A stretch of 32,707 nucleotides of DNA from Shewanella sp. NIFS-20-20 (GCF_019209865.1 NZ_JAHUTT010000045.1:1-32707); one strand, 5' to 3'; positions 1-8,201 are shown, counted from the first letter of the stretch. Program-made: numbers and translations. The notes: a model not told the origin generated them from the letters alone.

Positions 1-41
1 TTGATATGAGTACGCGCCAAAGCTTCTGAAAGTTGCATAAA

Positions 42-72
42 AAAATCCGATGACAAGGGGTCATCGGATTTT
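42..72. terminator. Intrinsic terminator, probably for moeB (bidirectional)
   Basis: A perfect 13-bp stem (AAAATCCGATGAC with its complement) closes a 5-nt loop. Read on the minus strand it is followed by a run of seven T, which suits termination of moeA-moeB about 80 nt after the moeB stop. On the plus strand it ends in TTTT, so it could also stop transcription entering from the left. Confidence 0.75.
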
Positions 73-122
73 GATCCTTTCAGTGAGATCGTCAAGCGAT
101 CTGTCTTAACTGATCGGCATTA

Positions 123-141
123 CGCCCAAGGGCGGTTTTTT
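123..141 (+). terminator. Small plus-strand terminator-like hairpin
   Basis: The stem CGCC, loop CAAG and GGCG is followed by G and six T on the plus strand. The stem is only 4-5 bp, so efficiency is uncertain. Its orientation suits a plus-strand gene lying left of the window. It also shields the 3' end of moeB from plus-strand read-through. Confidence 0.4.
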
Positions 142-153
142 ATGGGGTTAACC

Positions 154-915
154 TCATTGACCACAGACAGGGCAATTGGCTTGGGCGACGAGCTTCATTT
201 CGCGAAACTCCATGGTCATGGCATCGACCATCAATAAACGTGCACTCAAACTGCGACCCATGCCGGTAATGACTTTAATGGCCTCGGTGGCCTGTAGGCA
301 GCCAATCAGGCCCACCACAGGTGCCAAGATTCCCGACTCGACACAGGTGAGCTGCTGCTCGCCAAACAGTTGGCTAAAGCATTGGTAACAAGGCGTATTG
401 GCTTGATAGTCAAAGACTGTCACCAGACCTTCCATGCGAATGGCGGCGGCCGAAATTAAGGGGACTTTATGGGCAAAGCAGCCGCGGTTTAATTGCTCGC
501 GCACGGCCACATTGTCGGTGCAATCGACCACAATGTCGTGCTTGGCAATAATATCGTCCATCTGTGCATCATCTAAGACCGCTTGAATGGTGCTGATCTG
601 CACATGAGGGTTGAGTTGCTCCAAGCTTTGTTTGGCGGACTCTACTTTAGCTTGGCCTAGGTTGTGATCATGGTGGAGCACTTGTCGCTGCAGATTAGAT
701 AATTCCACAGTATCAAAGTCGACCAAGGTCAGTTGACCGATCCCAGCCACCACTAAATATTGACTGGCAGTACAACCCAAGCCGCCAGCGCCTATTATCA
801 ACACTTTGGCTTGCTTGAGTTTTTCTTGGCCATCGATGTCCATTGATTTGATGGAGATTTGACGGCTATATCTTAGCATTTCAGCATCGCTAAGGATCTC
901 TATAGGGTGCGACAT
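154..915 (-). CDS. moeB: Molybdopterin-synthase adenylyltransferase MoeB
   Basis: MoeB activates the C-terminal glycine of MoaD as an acyl-adenylate so that the small subunit of molybdopterin synthase can be re-sulfurated during molybdenum cofactor synthesis; it is cytoplasmic. The 253-residue protein has the nucleotide-binding glycine loop GAGGLG at 42-47, the LQRQ segment near 75, the DCTDN motif at 131-135, and two CxxC zinc pairs (C176/C179 and C248/C251). The length equals that of E. coli MoeB, and there is no C-terminal rhodanese domain. The related ThiF is the main alternative, but the length, zinc pairs and moeA neighbour favour MoeB. It starts 5 nt after the moeA stop, so the two form an operon in the order moeA-moeB. 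The site before its ATG is a weak Shine-Dalgarno match, consistent with translational coupling. Confidence 0.95.
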   Translation of the reverse strand: MSHPIEILSDAEMLRYSRQISIKSMDIDGQEKLKQAKVLIIGAGGLGCTASQYLVVAGIGQLTLVDFDTVELSNLQRQVLHHDHNLGQAKVESAKQSLEQLNPHVQISTIQAVLDDAQMDDIIAKHDIVVDCTDNVAVREQLNRGCFAHKVPLISAAAIRMEGLVTVFDYQANTPCYQCFSQLFGEQQLTCVESGILAPVVGLIGCLQATEAIKVITGMGRSLSARLLMVDAMTMEFREMKLVAQANCPVCGQ

Positions 916-920
916 GCTTG

Positions 921-2165
921 CTAATCCAGGATGTAATTAAAAGGTTCGACTATGACTTGGGTGCCCGCAGGGGTATCGCCTTGCATTTGATCTAACACAA
1001 TAAAGCAGTTGGCTAAGGTCATCGAGGTTAACATGCCCGAGCCTTGGCTACCTGTGGTCGCTACGGTCGCGACTCCCTCGGCACTGGTCGTCAGAATGCC
1101 ACGTTGATATTCCACTCGGCCAGGATGCTTGCGTATTGCTTGTTGTAACTCGGCGTTAATGCGAATGACAGGTTGTGGCGGCAAGCCTTGCAATTTATGG
1201 ATCACAGGCATGACGATTTTATAAAAGGTCACCATCGACGATACGGGATTGCCTGGTAGTCCACAGAATATCGCCTTGGCAATATGACCAAACGCAAAAG
1301 GCTTACCTGGTTTGATGGCCAGTTTCCAGAAGGTAATCTGACCCTCTTCATCGAGAATTTGTTTGGTGTAGTCAGCTTCACCGACGGAGACGCCGCCCGA
1401 GGTTAACACTAAGTCGGCCTCACGTGACGCCGTCATAAATGCTTGGCGAATGGCCTCGGGATCATCTTTAATGACGCCCAAATCAAGCCAGTCGACACCG
1501 GCGCGGCTTAATAATCCTTGCAGTGAGTAGCGATTAGAATCATAAATCTGGCCTTGGCCCAGTTCGCTGCCGACTGGCATCAGCTCATCACCGGTAGAAA
1601 AAAAGGCGACTTTGAGTCGGCGCAAGACCTTGAGTTGCGGAACGCCAATCGTCGCCAGCACGCCCATTTCAGCGGCACCAATCTGACAACCTTGCGTCAG
1701 CACCTTGGTGCCTTGGCTAAGTTCTTCACCCCGTTGCCTGACGTTTTCACCCACCCCTTTGACGGCGGCCAAGGTGACTTGGGTACCATCCACTTGAGCT
1801 AACTCTTGCATTTGAACGCTGTCGTAGCCTGTCGGTACTGGTGCGCCCGTCATGATCCGAATGCAAGTGCCGGCCTGATATTGACCTTGATAAGGGTGGC
1901 CTGCAAATGACTGCCCCACTAACGTCAGGGGGCTATCAGGCTGCCAATTGGCATATCGAAACGCAAATCCATCCATCGACGAATTGGCAAAAGGCGGTAA
2001 ATCAATGGCCGACACCAGATCTTCTGCCAGCACTCGCCCTAAGGCTTGAGGTAATTGCACCACTTCAGTTGCCGTTATCGCATTGACTTGTCCCAGCAGC
2101 AAAGGGATCGCAGCATCGGGATGGAGCAAGTCAGGTTGGCAACAGGGATCGTGACTGGTCGACAT
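921..2165 (-). CDS. moeA: Molybdopterin molybdenumtransferase MoeA
   Basis: MoeA inserts molybdate into adenylylated molybdopterin, the last common step of molybdenum cofactor synthesis. The protein has 414 residues, close to the usual 400-415. Family hallmarks are NSSMDGFA near residue 62, RIMTGAPVP near 103, the STGDEL segment, SGGVSVGEADY, and the GLPGNPVSSM motif in the C-terminal half. A GAGA tract lies a few bases before the ATG. It is the first gene of a two-gene operon with moeB and is divergent from ftnA across a 227-bp AT-rich gap. No moaA-E or mod genes lie in the window, so the rest of the pathway is elsewhere. Confidence 0.96.
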   Translation of the reverse strand: MSTSHDPCCQPDLLHPDAAIPLLLGQVNAITATEVVQLPQALGRVLAEDLVSAIDLPPFANSSMDGFAFRYANWQPDSPLTLVGQSFAGHPYQGQYQAGTCIRIMTGAPVPTGYDSVQMQELAQVDGTQVTLAAVKGVGENVRQRGEELSQGTKVLTQGCQIGAAEMGVLATIGVPQLKVLRRLKVAFFSTGDELMPVGSELGQGQIYDSNRYSLQGLLSRAGVDWLDLGVIKDDPEAIRQAFMTASREADLVLTSGGVSVGEADYTKQILDEEGQITFWKLAIKPGKPFAFGHIAKAIFCGLPGNPVSSMVTFYKIVMPVIHKLQGLPPQPVIRINAELQQAIRKHPGRVEYQRGILTTSAEGVATVATTGSQGSGMLTSMTLANCFIVLDQMQGDTPAGTQVIVEPFNYILD

Positions 2166-2328
2166 GGATTGTTCTCTACGCTGAAAAAGTTGCTGATATT
2201 ATGCCATGCCCGCAAGGGATGATCATGATTTGTGGACTGTTATCACAGAAAAGTGTGCGCTGGCGCCGTCCTAAGCAACTAATAATATTTAATTTTATTT
2301 TAAATCAATATGTTAATTTGCCCAGTGG

Positions 2329-2356
2329 TTGCAATTCGAGCTGAGGTAGGCACAAT
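2329..2356 (+). promoter_or_regulatory. Possible ftnA promoter
   Basis: A -35-like TTGCAA at 2329-2334 and a -10-like CACAAT at 2351-2356 are separated by 16 bp. Just upstream, 2281-2328 is very AT-rich and could act as an UP element or a nucleoid-protein site. I looked for a Fur-type 19-bp palindrome and did not see a convincing one. This is inferred from consensus matching only. Confidence 0.35.
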
Positions 2357-2392
2357 AATAGCCAAGATTCTGAGCCGTGAAAGGGAATAGCT

Positions 2393-2920
2393 ATGTTAGC
2401 AAGTGCAATGATCGATAAGTTAAATGAGCAAATTAATATGGAATTCTATTCCTCTAATTTGTATTTGCAGATGAGTGCTTGGTGCGAGGACAAGGGGTTT
2501 GAAGGCGCAGCCAAGTTTATGCGTGGTCATGCCGATGAAGAAATGGAGCACATGCGTCGCTTGTTTACCTATGTCAGCGAGACTGGCGGTGTCCCCCTGA
2601 TTGGCGCAATTGAGGCCCCTGAGCATAACTATCATTCTTTGCTGCAATTAATGCAGCTAACGCTGGAGCATGAACAACTGATTACCAGCAAAATTAATGA
2701 GTTGGCCCATACTGCATTTATGACGCAAGACTACTCCACGTTTCATTTCTTGCAATGGTATGTGGCAGAGCAGCATGAAGAAGAAAAATTATTCAAATCA
2801 ATCGTCGACCGCATTTTGCTGGTCGGTGAGGACGGTAAAGCGTTATTCTTTATTGATAAAGAATTAGAGGCGATGGCCAGCCAATCGGGGGCGAGCATCA
2901 TGAGTGACGCTGGCGCCTAA
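2393..2920 (+). CDS. ftnA: Bacterial non-haem ferritin
   Basis: FtnA stores iron in a 24-subunit cytoplasmic cage and oxidises Fe(II) at a di-iron ferroxidase centre. The 175-residue sequence retains the full set of ferroxidase ligands in register with E. coli FtnA: E17, E50, H53, E94, Q127 and E130. The run [18 protein letters not shown] near 119-136 is a strong family signature. No haem-binding methionine of the bacterioferritin type is evident at the usual position, so ferritin fits better than Bfr. The C-terminus runs about ten residues past the E. coli protein with a small, polar, non-conserved tail. AAGGGA precedes the ATG at good spacing. It is a single gene closed by a strong terminator. 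Confidence 0.95.
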   Translation: MLASAMIDKLNEQINMEFYSSNLYLQMSAWCEDKGFEGAAKFMRGHADEEMEHMRRLFTYVSETGGVPLIGAIEAPEHNYHSLLQLMQLTLEHEQLITSKINELAHTAFMTQDYSTFHFLQWYVAEQHEEEKLFKSIVDRILLVGEDGKALFFIDKELEAMASQSGASIMSDAGA

Positions 2921-2944
2921 TATCGGTTAAAGGTTAGCCTTGAT

Positions 2945-2975
2945 AAACAAAGAGCCTCAAATTGGCTCTTTGTTT
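2945..2975 (+). terminator. Intrinsic terminator of ftnA
   Basis: A 12-bp stem (AAACAAAGAGCC paired with GGCTCTTTGTTT) closes a 7-nt loop 24 nt after the ftnA stop, and its descending arm is T-rich. The flanking A and T tracts let it work in either direction, but only ftnA reads into it. Confidence 0.85.
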
Positions 2976-3055
2976 CGTTTATTGACCTGCCCTTGGTGGC
3001 GATGGTTGCCGATGGCGGCCTTAAGATCAGCATTGACCCCACAGGATAACGAAGG

Positions 3056-3361
3056 ATGAGCAGCGAAGCACCTGCGCGAGTTTGGTATTTATATATGCTG
3101 AAGTGTGCCAATGGGCAACTGTATACTGGCGTGACGACGGATGTTGAGCGTCGCTTGAGCGAACATCAAGCCAATTCAGTCAAAACCGCACGCTTTTTGC
3201 GTGGCAAAGGGCCATTACAATTGATGTATCAAGAAGTCGTTGGTAGTCATGGCGACGCCTTACGTCGCGAAATTGCAGTTAAAAAACTCAGTCGCAGTCA
3301 GAAGTTGCAGTTGATTGATAGGGAGCTCCCCAACCCTAAGAGCAGCCGCGGCTGCTCTTAG
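3056..3361 (+). CDS. Small GIY-YIG nuclease-family protein (YhbQ/UPF0213 type)
   Basis: This 101-residue protein is essentially one GIY-YIG fold. The first strand reads WYLYMLKCANGQLYTGVT (residues 10-27), where the YLYML and LYTGVT pieces supply the two motif halves. It is followed by the catalytic-type arginine in DVERRLSEH and by ALRREIAVKKLSR with the conserved glutamate. The family is named for homing endonucleases, but these short stand-alone members (E. coli YhbQ) have a poorly defined role, with DNA binding or nicking suggested. AGGA lies about 9 nt before the ATG. The last codons, coding for about PKSSRGCS, are written by a 26-bp perfect palindrome, so the C-terminal residues may be a by-product of that element. 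The gene converges on the lipoprotein gene with a 13-bp gap. Confidence 0.85.
   Translation: MSSEAPARVWYLYMLKCANGQLYTGVTTDVERRLSEHQANSVKTARFLRGKGPLQLMYQEVVGSHGDALRREIAVKKLSRSQKLQLIDRELPNPKSSRGCS
3321..3361. repeat. Adjacent perfect palindromes of 10 and 26 bp
   Basis: GGGAGCTCCC at 3321-3330 is a perfect 10-bp palindrome. Five bases later, 3336-3361 is a perfect 26-bp palindrome centred between 3348 and 3349, with core CAGCCGCGGCTG and outer arms CTAAGAG/CTCTTAG. Its last three bases are the stop codon of the GIY-YIG gene. The lipoprotein gene on the other strand ends at 3375, so the element sits at a convergent junction. Neither side has a T run, so this is not a textbook intrinsic terminator. 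It could still act as a transcription barrier or a binding site for a dimeric protein. Confidence 0.7.
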
Positions 3362-3374
3362 CTATGATGGCGGA

Positions 3375-4295
3375 TTATTTTAACTGGGCTTTGTTATCCA
3401 CGCCCTTAATGCCATTAATGGTGAGGCTACCAGAACCACTTTCAATGATGTTGACGTTGCCAACGTCGGCGACATCGATGTCACCGGAGCCATCTTCGAT
3501 GGTCACCATGCCACTGACCTGACGCACTGTGATATCCCCTGAATTATCATCGATATCTAGGTTGCCGACTACCTGTGTTATCGTTATTTCCCCTGAGTTA
3601 TCATCAATCTCAACATGGCCTTGGCTAGTGGTTAGAGAGATATCGCCTGAGCCATCATCAATCTCAATTTGGCCTTGAATATTGTTTAGCAGGATATTAC
3701 CTGAACCATCTTCAATTTCCATGCTGCCTTGGCTACCCACAATCTCAATGTTGCCAGAGCCATCAGTAATGTCAGTGGTTAAACCGCCGCTGATCTTAAT
3801 GTCACCCGAACCATCGACGATACGAATATGACCATGGGCCTGCTCAATCCGAATTTCGCCGGAACCATCGTTGATATCTATGTCAGTGCCGCCAATGATA
3901 TCGAGATCCCCTGAACCATCTTTGAGTTTGAGCATCATGGCGCTTGGTACTTGCACCGTTAGATTGATATAGGGGCTATTGTTGGAGAAGGCGGTGTTTT
4001 CGATAGTTGCAATCAACACGGCTTGATTACCTTGTTGCTCAAGACTGAGATTAGGCTCGATATCTTCATCGCTGTAAATATCTGCTTTAACGTGGATTTT
4101 TTCTAAACCATCGACGGCAGTGATGCGTAGAAAACCGGCGCCGGTGTCGGCATTGAGTTGGGTTAATCCCGCACTATCTAATGCGAGCTCCCGAGTTTCC
4201 TGTAAGCGGGTGGCACTGCCAGAGGCGTTGACATTAATGATGCAACCGCTAAGGGCAAGTGTGGTAACGAGGGCGAATATTAGCATTCGTAACAT
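3375..4295 (-). CDS. Lipoprotein with ten-rung DGSG repeat solenoid (DUF4097-like)
   Basis: Function unknown. The 306-residue protein begins with a lipoprotein signal peptide with lipobox LSGC; C18 would be lipidated. The next residue is Ile, not Asp, which predicts sorting to the outer membrane. Residues 120-298 are ten repeats of the pattern DGSGxIxI...GxIxI. The DGSG-equivalent positions start at residues 126, 143, 161, 178, 196, 214, 232, 250, 268 and 286, a spacing of 17-18 throughout. Rungs 7 and 8 have DNSG and rung 10 has SGSG. The alternating hydrophobic residues between turns suggest a parallel beta-helix with one acidic Gly/Ser turn per rung, resembling the DUF4097 / adhesin-head-like families. 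AAGGAGAT precedes the ATG, an excellent ribosome binding site. It appears monocistronic. Surface adhesion, scaffolding or metal binding are inferences only. Confidence 0.85.
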   Translation of the reverse strand: MLRMLIFALVTTLALSGCIINVNASGSATRLQETRELALDSAGLTQLNADTGAGFLRITAVDGLEKIHVKADIYSDEDIEPNLSLEQQGNQAVLIATIENTAFSNNSPYINLTVQVPSAMMLKLKDGSGDLDIIGGTDIDINDGSGEIRIEQAHGHIRIVDGSGDIKISGGLTTDITDGSGNIEIVGSQGSMEIEDGSGNILLNNIQGQIEIDDGSGDISLTTSQGHVEIDDNSGEITITQVVGNLDIDDNSGDITVRQVSGMVTIEDGSGDIDVADVGNVNIIESGSGSLTINGIKGVDNKAQLK

Positions 4296-4705
4296 GGTTA
4301 TCTCCTTATTATGTTGGCTATGCTTGGCAAAAAGCAGAGGGCGGCGCTTTATTAAGCAACTTGTATGCCATGATGTATGTCTTTGGTATTGTTGGATTTA
4401 TTTATTTGCCGTTCTTAGGTTGGTGGGCTAGCTGGCGACATATTGAGCATTGGTGTCAAGGTGTGGTCAATTTGACCTCGAGCTGGCTTAGGTTCAATCA
4501 GTACTCAATAACAGCAGCGGGTGATGGCAGAGTTCATGGCGAGAGTCAGGGGGGGGCGTCTCATTCTGACCTCGAGCTGGCTTAGGTTCAATCAGCACTC
4601 AATGACAGCGGCGGGTGATGGCGGAGTTCATGGCGTGAATCAGGGGGGAGCGCCTCATTCAGGCCTTAAAACTGGGCTCAAATGAGGCTCTGTCAGCTTT
4701 AGCGG
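4296..4705. other. 410-bp non-coding gap
   Basis: The gap lies between the start of the solenoid lipoprotein gene and the end of the M14 peptidase gene, both minus-strand. It contains the lipoprotein's ribosome binding site and presumably its promoter, then a 94-bp tandem duplication at 4473-4660. A plus-strand open frame at 4361-4585 begins with a hydrophobic stretch, but it lacks a ribosome binding site and runs through the duplication, so I do not call it a gene. I see no tRNA or known regulatory RNA here. Confidence 0.6.
4473..4660. repeat. 94-bp tandem direct repeat, two copies
   Basis: Copy 1 spans 4473-4566 and copy 2 spans 4567-4660. Both begin TGACCTCGAGCTGGCTTAGG and end TCATTC, with no base between them. 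Aligned by eye without gaps they differ at about 8 of 94 positions, mostly transitions, so they are about 91% identical. Copy 1 has an eight-G run (4549-4556), interrupted by an A in copy 2. The unit length is not a multiple of three, which argues against a protein repeat. No terminal inverted repeats are evident. Confidence 0.85.
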
Positions 4706-6505
4706 CTATTGACCACGTAATACTGGGTAGACTTGATATTGTTGATCGTAATAGGGGCTGCGTTCATAAAACCACCTCAGCCTCGCCTTAGGATCGGCCG
4801 CAAAATCTGCATCGGATGTCAGCGCCGCATCAAATTCCGCTTGTAACTGCGGATCAGCGTTAAGCATTTGACGAGCTAATGGCTCCACCGCGTAATCCTC
4901 AATATATTCTGTGCGACTAAAGATCGGATTAAATAAGCCCCATTGCAGTAAGGAGTCTGGCGAATCAGGCTCTAACAGCATGATGGCCAAGTCCCCTAGC
5001 GGTTGGCGTGTACTAATTTTCATTGTGCCTTGTGGTAAGGTGGCGCGAACATCCTCTAAACGAGCGTGGGTACTGACTCGCTGGCGCCCTTCATAATCCT
5101 TGGCGCTAAACAGGTGACTGCTAAAAGTATACTGTTGCAGCTTAAGCTGGCTTTCACCCGTCAGTGGGCTCATCTTAATCCCGTGCAGTTGCAGCTTTGC
5201 AATCACTTCAGTCCATTGGGGCGGCACATAGTAGGCGGCTGGGCGTCGAGTACGTTTATCGGCACGGGTATTACCTATCACTGTAAGGTTGGGGTAAAGC
5301 TTGGGCGTTCCCAACCAGCGTACCACGCGATCTCCGCTGATAGGGCTGGTTTCAAGTGTATAATCTATGCCCTTAAAGTCCCAGCCTTGGGGTTGGCGTT
5401 CGTTGATCCAACTGAGGGTGACTAGACTTGAATAGCGATTTTGATCTTTGGTGATCGCGGCATTGAGCGAGCGTTGCTGTTGGCCTAAGGTGATCATGCT
5501 TTGTTCTAGCAGGACATATGTGCCAAGGACTCGTTGTTTATAGGGTTTTAGGCTGTGATTCTCGACCAACACCGTGGGCAGATGGCGAACATCACCATAA
5601 CCATTGGAAAAGCGTGGTTCTGGATTCCAGAGGTTCATGCCCTGAGCCATGTCGCTATTATCAATGGCGAATACTAAGGGACCCGGGATATGACCCAGCT
5701 GGGTGAGACTCGCTTCTATGGCTGGGCGGTAGTGAGTCGTAAACCAGTCATAGATAGAGCGACTATGCCCTTGCTTTAAGTTATAGCCAAAGGTGACGTC
5801 GTATTGATAGTCGATGCCGTCAGTGACGTGGACATCAATATAGAGCGTCGGCTGCCATTGATTAATCGCCTTGAGCAGTGCCTGCATTTCCATACTGTCG
5901 GCTTTGGCGTAGTCGCGATTAAGATTGAGGTTGTTGGCCGTGGTGCGCCAGCCCATATTAACAGGACCCCGCTGATTGACGCGGTGGTATTGTCCTTGGC
6001 GCTCGTGACCATCAACATTAAAAATTGGAATAAACAGCAGATTCGCTTGGTCGAGTAATGCGGCCTTAGGGCCGGTAACGATATCGCGAATTAACATCAT
6101 GCCAGCATCTTTACCATCAATTTCGCCGGCATGGATCCCTGCTTGAACCAGCAGTGTTGGCTTACGATTTGCCTTGAGCGCATCTGCGTCTTGGGCTCCA
6201 TTGGCGGAGACGATATACATCCAAATGTCGCGCCCTTGAGGGCTCATGCCGAGACTGATTTTTTGTAATTGCGCTGAATGGGTCATGAGCTTATCTAAAT
6301 AAGCCTGGGTGTTGTCATAGTCGGGGCTGGTCAATCCTTGACTGAGTTCGAACTCGGTGGCCAAGGGGTGTGATGCTTGCAGCAATGCTTCGCTACTGCC
6401 TTGCCAAGGTAAGACGGGGGGGAGCAGTTCATTGGCCAAGCTTTGGTTGAGGCTGATAATAAATACGCTCGCGACTAAGGCGGGCTGAATAACGGACCTA
6501 AACAT
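4706..6505 (-). CDS. Exported M14-family zinc carboxypeptidase
   Basis: This is a secreted or periplasmic metallopeptidase of 599 residues. An N-terminal signal peptide (hydrophobic core about 8-19, likely cut after SLA near residue 24) precedes the M14 domain. Zinc ligands are visible as HAGE (H125 and E128) and a later histidine in DVHV (H226). The arginine of NLNRD at about 197 and the surrounding FIPIFNVDGHERQ are typical substrate-side elements of the family. The segment VLVENHSLKPYKQRV further on closes the catalytic domain, after which about 260 residues form an uncharacterised C-terminal region. The peptide substrate cannot be told from sequence. AGGGATAGAG precedes the ATG. It is likely monocistronic, about 150 nt downstream of pckA. 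Confidence 0.88.
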   Translation of the reverse strand: MFRSVIQPALVASVFIISLNQSLANELLPPVLPWQGSSEALLQASHPLATEFELSQGLTSPDYDNTQAYLDKLMTHSAQLQKISLGMSPQGRDIWMYIVSANGAQDADALKANRKPTLLVQAGIHAGEIDGKDAGMMLIRDIVTGPKAALLDQANLLFIPIFNVDGHERQGQYHRVNQRGPVNMGWRTTANNLNLNRDYAKADSMEMQALLKAINQWQPTLYIDVHVTDGIDYQYDVTFGYNLKQGHSRSIYDWFTTHYRPAIEASLTQLGHIPGPLVFAIDNSDMAQGMNLWNPEPRFSNGYGDVRHLPTVLVENHSLKPYKQRVLGTYVLLEQSMITLGQQQRSLNAAITKDQNRYSSLVTLSWINERQPQGWDFKGIDYTLETSPISGDRVVRWLGTPKLYPNLTVIGNTRADKRTRRPAAYYVPPQWTEVIAKLQLHGIKMSPLTGESQLKLQQYTFSSHLFSAKDYEGRQRVSTHARLEDVRATLPQGTMKISTRQPLGDLAIMLLEPDSPDSLLQWGLFNPIFSRTEYIEDYAVEPLARQMLNADPQLQAEFDAALTSDADFAADPKARLRWFYERSPYYDQQYQVYPVLRGQ

Positions 6506-6558
6506 GCTCTATCCCTGCATTAATGTTACTGGCTGAACGCCATATTGCCACATAAATC

Positions 6559-6582
6559 ATAGGAGGGCATTAGCCCTCCTAT
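6559..6582. terminator. Hairpin downstream of pckA (distal)
   Basis: A perfect 10-bp stem with outer arm ATAGGAGGGC and loop ATTA. It is very stable but has no clear T run on the minus strand (GATTTATG follows), so it may stop RNA polymerase weakly or protect the pckA mRNA 3' end from exonucleases. Confidence 0.55.
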
Positions 6583-6595
6583 ATTGTTGAACTTA

Positions 6596-6617
6596 GCTTA
6601 ACTCGATTGAGTTAAGC
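6596..6617. terminator. Hairpin downstream of pckA (proximal)
   Basis: A perfect 9-bp stem, GCTTAACTC and its complement, around the loop GATT, 40 nt after the pckA stop. It lies in tandem with the hairpin at 6559-6582. There is no T run, so its role as a terminator is uncertain. Confidence 0.45.
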
Positions 6618-6656
6618 CAGTCTGAGTTTGCTATGACCAGTGTCCGCTTATCAATG

Positions 6657-8201
6657 CTAAGACAGCGTCGGCCCTGCGGCACGAATAGAGTCTGGTACTT
6701 GGTATTTTTCAAAATTGGCATTGAAGTCTTGGGCAAGCTTATTGGCATAAGACTGATACGCTGCTTTGTCTGGCCAAGTGTTGATTGGATTCAATAGTTG
6801 GCTATCAACGCCAGGAACTGCCACGGGAATATTGAGGTTAAGTGTGGCAAGGTGCTCGGTGGCTACGCCGCTGAGTTTCCCTTGAACGATGGCATCAATC
6901 ACCGCACGTGTGGTGGGAATGTCAAAGCGCTTACCGACACCATAAGGGCCGCCGGTCCAGCCGGTGTTGACTAGGTAAACTTGGCTGCCAAAGGATTCAA
7001 TCCGCTTGATCAGTAGTTCGGCGTAAACTCCTGCAGGACGGGGGAAGAAGGGCGCGCCAAAGCAAGTGGAAAAGGTGGATTCAATGGCCGCAGAAGAGCC
7101 CATTTCGGTCGAACCTACCTTGGCGGTATAGCCCGAAAGAAAATGATAAGCGGCCTGTTCTTTGGTTAACACCGAGACTGGCGGTAAAACTCCTGATACA
7201 TCGCACGTGAGAAACACCACGGCATGAGGTTCATCCCCGCGGTTTTCTAATTGGCGTCGGGCAATATGCTCCAGCGGATAGGCGGCGCGAGTATTTTCCG
7301 TCAGGCTGGCATCAGTAAAATCTGGGACGCGATGTTGATCTAATACGACGTTTTCAAGCACGCATCCAAAACGAATCGCATCCCAAATCACGGGTTCATT
7401 TTTTTGGCTTAAATCAATACATTTTGCATAGCAGCCACCTTCAATATTAAACACGCCGCCAGCAGCCCAACCGTGTTCATCGTCACCGATCAAAAAGCGC
7501 TTAGGATCGGCTGAAAGTGTGGTTTTTCCAGTACCAGATAAACCAAAGAATAGGGTGGTATCGCCCGCTTCGCCGACATTGGCTGAGCAGTGCATGGGCA
7601 GTACCCCTTTGGCCGGGAGTGAATAATTCTGGACCGAGAACATCGACTTTTTCATTTCCCCAGCGTACTTAAGTCCGGCTAATAACACTTTACGCTGGGC
7701 AAAGTTGATAATGACGCAAGCCTCTGACTGGGTGCCATGCTCGCTGGGAACACACACAAACCCGGGAGCGTTGACAATTTGCCACTCCGCCTTGCCAGCC
7801 TGATTAAACTGCTCAGGGACGATAAATAGATTGCGGGCAAACAACTGGTGCCAAGCATACTCGGTCGTGACTCGTACGGGGAGGTAGTGGGCTGGGTCGG
7901 CACCGACTTCGAGCTCGGATACAAAGGTGTCTTGGGCGCTTAAGTAGGTTGTCACTTGTTGCCATAAGCGATCAAATGCATCGGCATCGAATGGGCGGTT
8001 GACCTTGCCCCAATCAATATTGTCGGCACTATCGGCATCTTTAACGATAAAGCGATCATTGGGGGAGCGACCGGTTCTTGAGCCGGTGGTTGCTACCAGA
8101 GCACCGTTGGCGGTGAGTTGCCCTTCTCCTTTGGCAAGTGAAAGTTCAATCAACTCGGCTGGGCCAAGGTTGGTATATACGCGGGGTGCACTATCCGCCA
8201 T
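6657..8201 (-). CDS. pckA: ATP-dependent phosphoenolpyruvate carboxykinase
   Basis: PckA converts oxaloacetate and ATP to phosphoenolpyruvate, CO2 and ADP, the entry to gluconeogenesis, in the cytoplasm. The 514-residue protein has the phosphoryl-binding loop GLSGTGKT at 220-227, the kinase-2 segment DDEHGW at 240-245, MKKSMFS at 183-189 and HCSANVGE near 204, all diagnostic of the ATP-type enzyme. It is about 26 residues shorter than E. coli PckA, the difference lying at the N-terminus, where the family varies. GGAGA sits about 7 nt before the ATG. Two tandem hairpins follow the stop. In E. coli pckA is also beside hslO, so the context supports orthology. Confidence 0.97.
   Translation of the reverse strand: MADSAPRVYTNLGPAELIELSLAKGEGQLTANGALVATTGSRTGRSPNDRFIVKDADSADNIDWGKVNRPFDADAFDRLWQQVTTYLSAQDTFVSELEVGADPAHYLPVRVTTEYAWHQLFARNLFIVPEQFNQAGKAEWQIVNAPGFVCVPSEHGTQSEACVIINFAQRKVLLAGLKYAGEMKKSMFSVQNYSLPAKGVLPMHCSANVGEAGDTTLFFGLSGTGKTTLSADPKRFLIGDDEHGWAAGGVFNIEGGCYAKCIDLSQKNEPVIWDAIRFGCVLENVVLDQHRVPDFTDASLTENTRAAYPLEHIARRQLENRGDEPHAVVFLTCDVSGVLPPVSVLTKEQAAYHFLSGYTAKVGSTEMGSSAAIESTFSTCFGAPFFPRPAGVYAELLIKRIESFGSQVYLVNTGWTGGPYGVGKRFDIPTTRAVIDAIVQGKLSGVATEHLATLNLNIPVAVPGVDSQLLNPINTWPDKAAYQSYANKLAQDFNANFEKYQVPDSIRAAGPTLS

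Larger units (their letters stand above)
1..153. other. Left-edge intergenic region with three hairpins
   Basis: No gene can be supported here. Three inverted repeats follow one another: a 13-bp stem at 42-72, a 6-bp stem AGATCG/CGATCT at 86-102, and a short CGCC/GGCG stem at 123-134 followed by six T. In frame 3 the plus strand ends with a TGA at 27-29, so the tail of a plus-strand gene lying left of the window is possible but not demonstrable from eight codons. On the minus strand an ATG at 38 opens to the edge, but it has no ribosome binding site and follows a terminator directly, so I do not call it. Confidence 0.5.

Noticed and set aside
1..38. Minus-strand partial gene starting at the ATG at 38
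   Set aside because: It follows a terminator's T run directly, lacks a ribosome binding site, and only twelve codons are visible.
2281..2392. Fur-binding site in front of the ferritin gene
   Set aside because: The region is AT-rich, but I could not find the expected GATAAT-type hexamer array with adequate symmetry.
3402..3920. Spaced repeats that might suggest a CRISPR array
   Set aside because: The repeat is a protein-coding pattern of about 54 bp with conserved codons in one frame and no unique spacers.
4361..4585. Plus-strand open frame of 74 codons with a hydrophobic start
   Set aside because: It has no ribosome binding site, runs into the 94-bp duplication and out of frame with the repeat unit, and resembles no family I know.
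4473..4660. Insertion-sequence or MITE call for the 94-bp repeats
   Set aside because: No terminal inverted repeats and no target-site duplication are visible, and the copies abut with no spacer.
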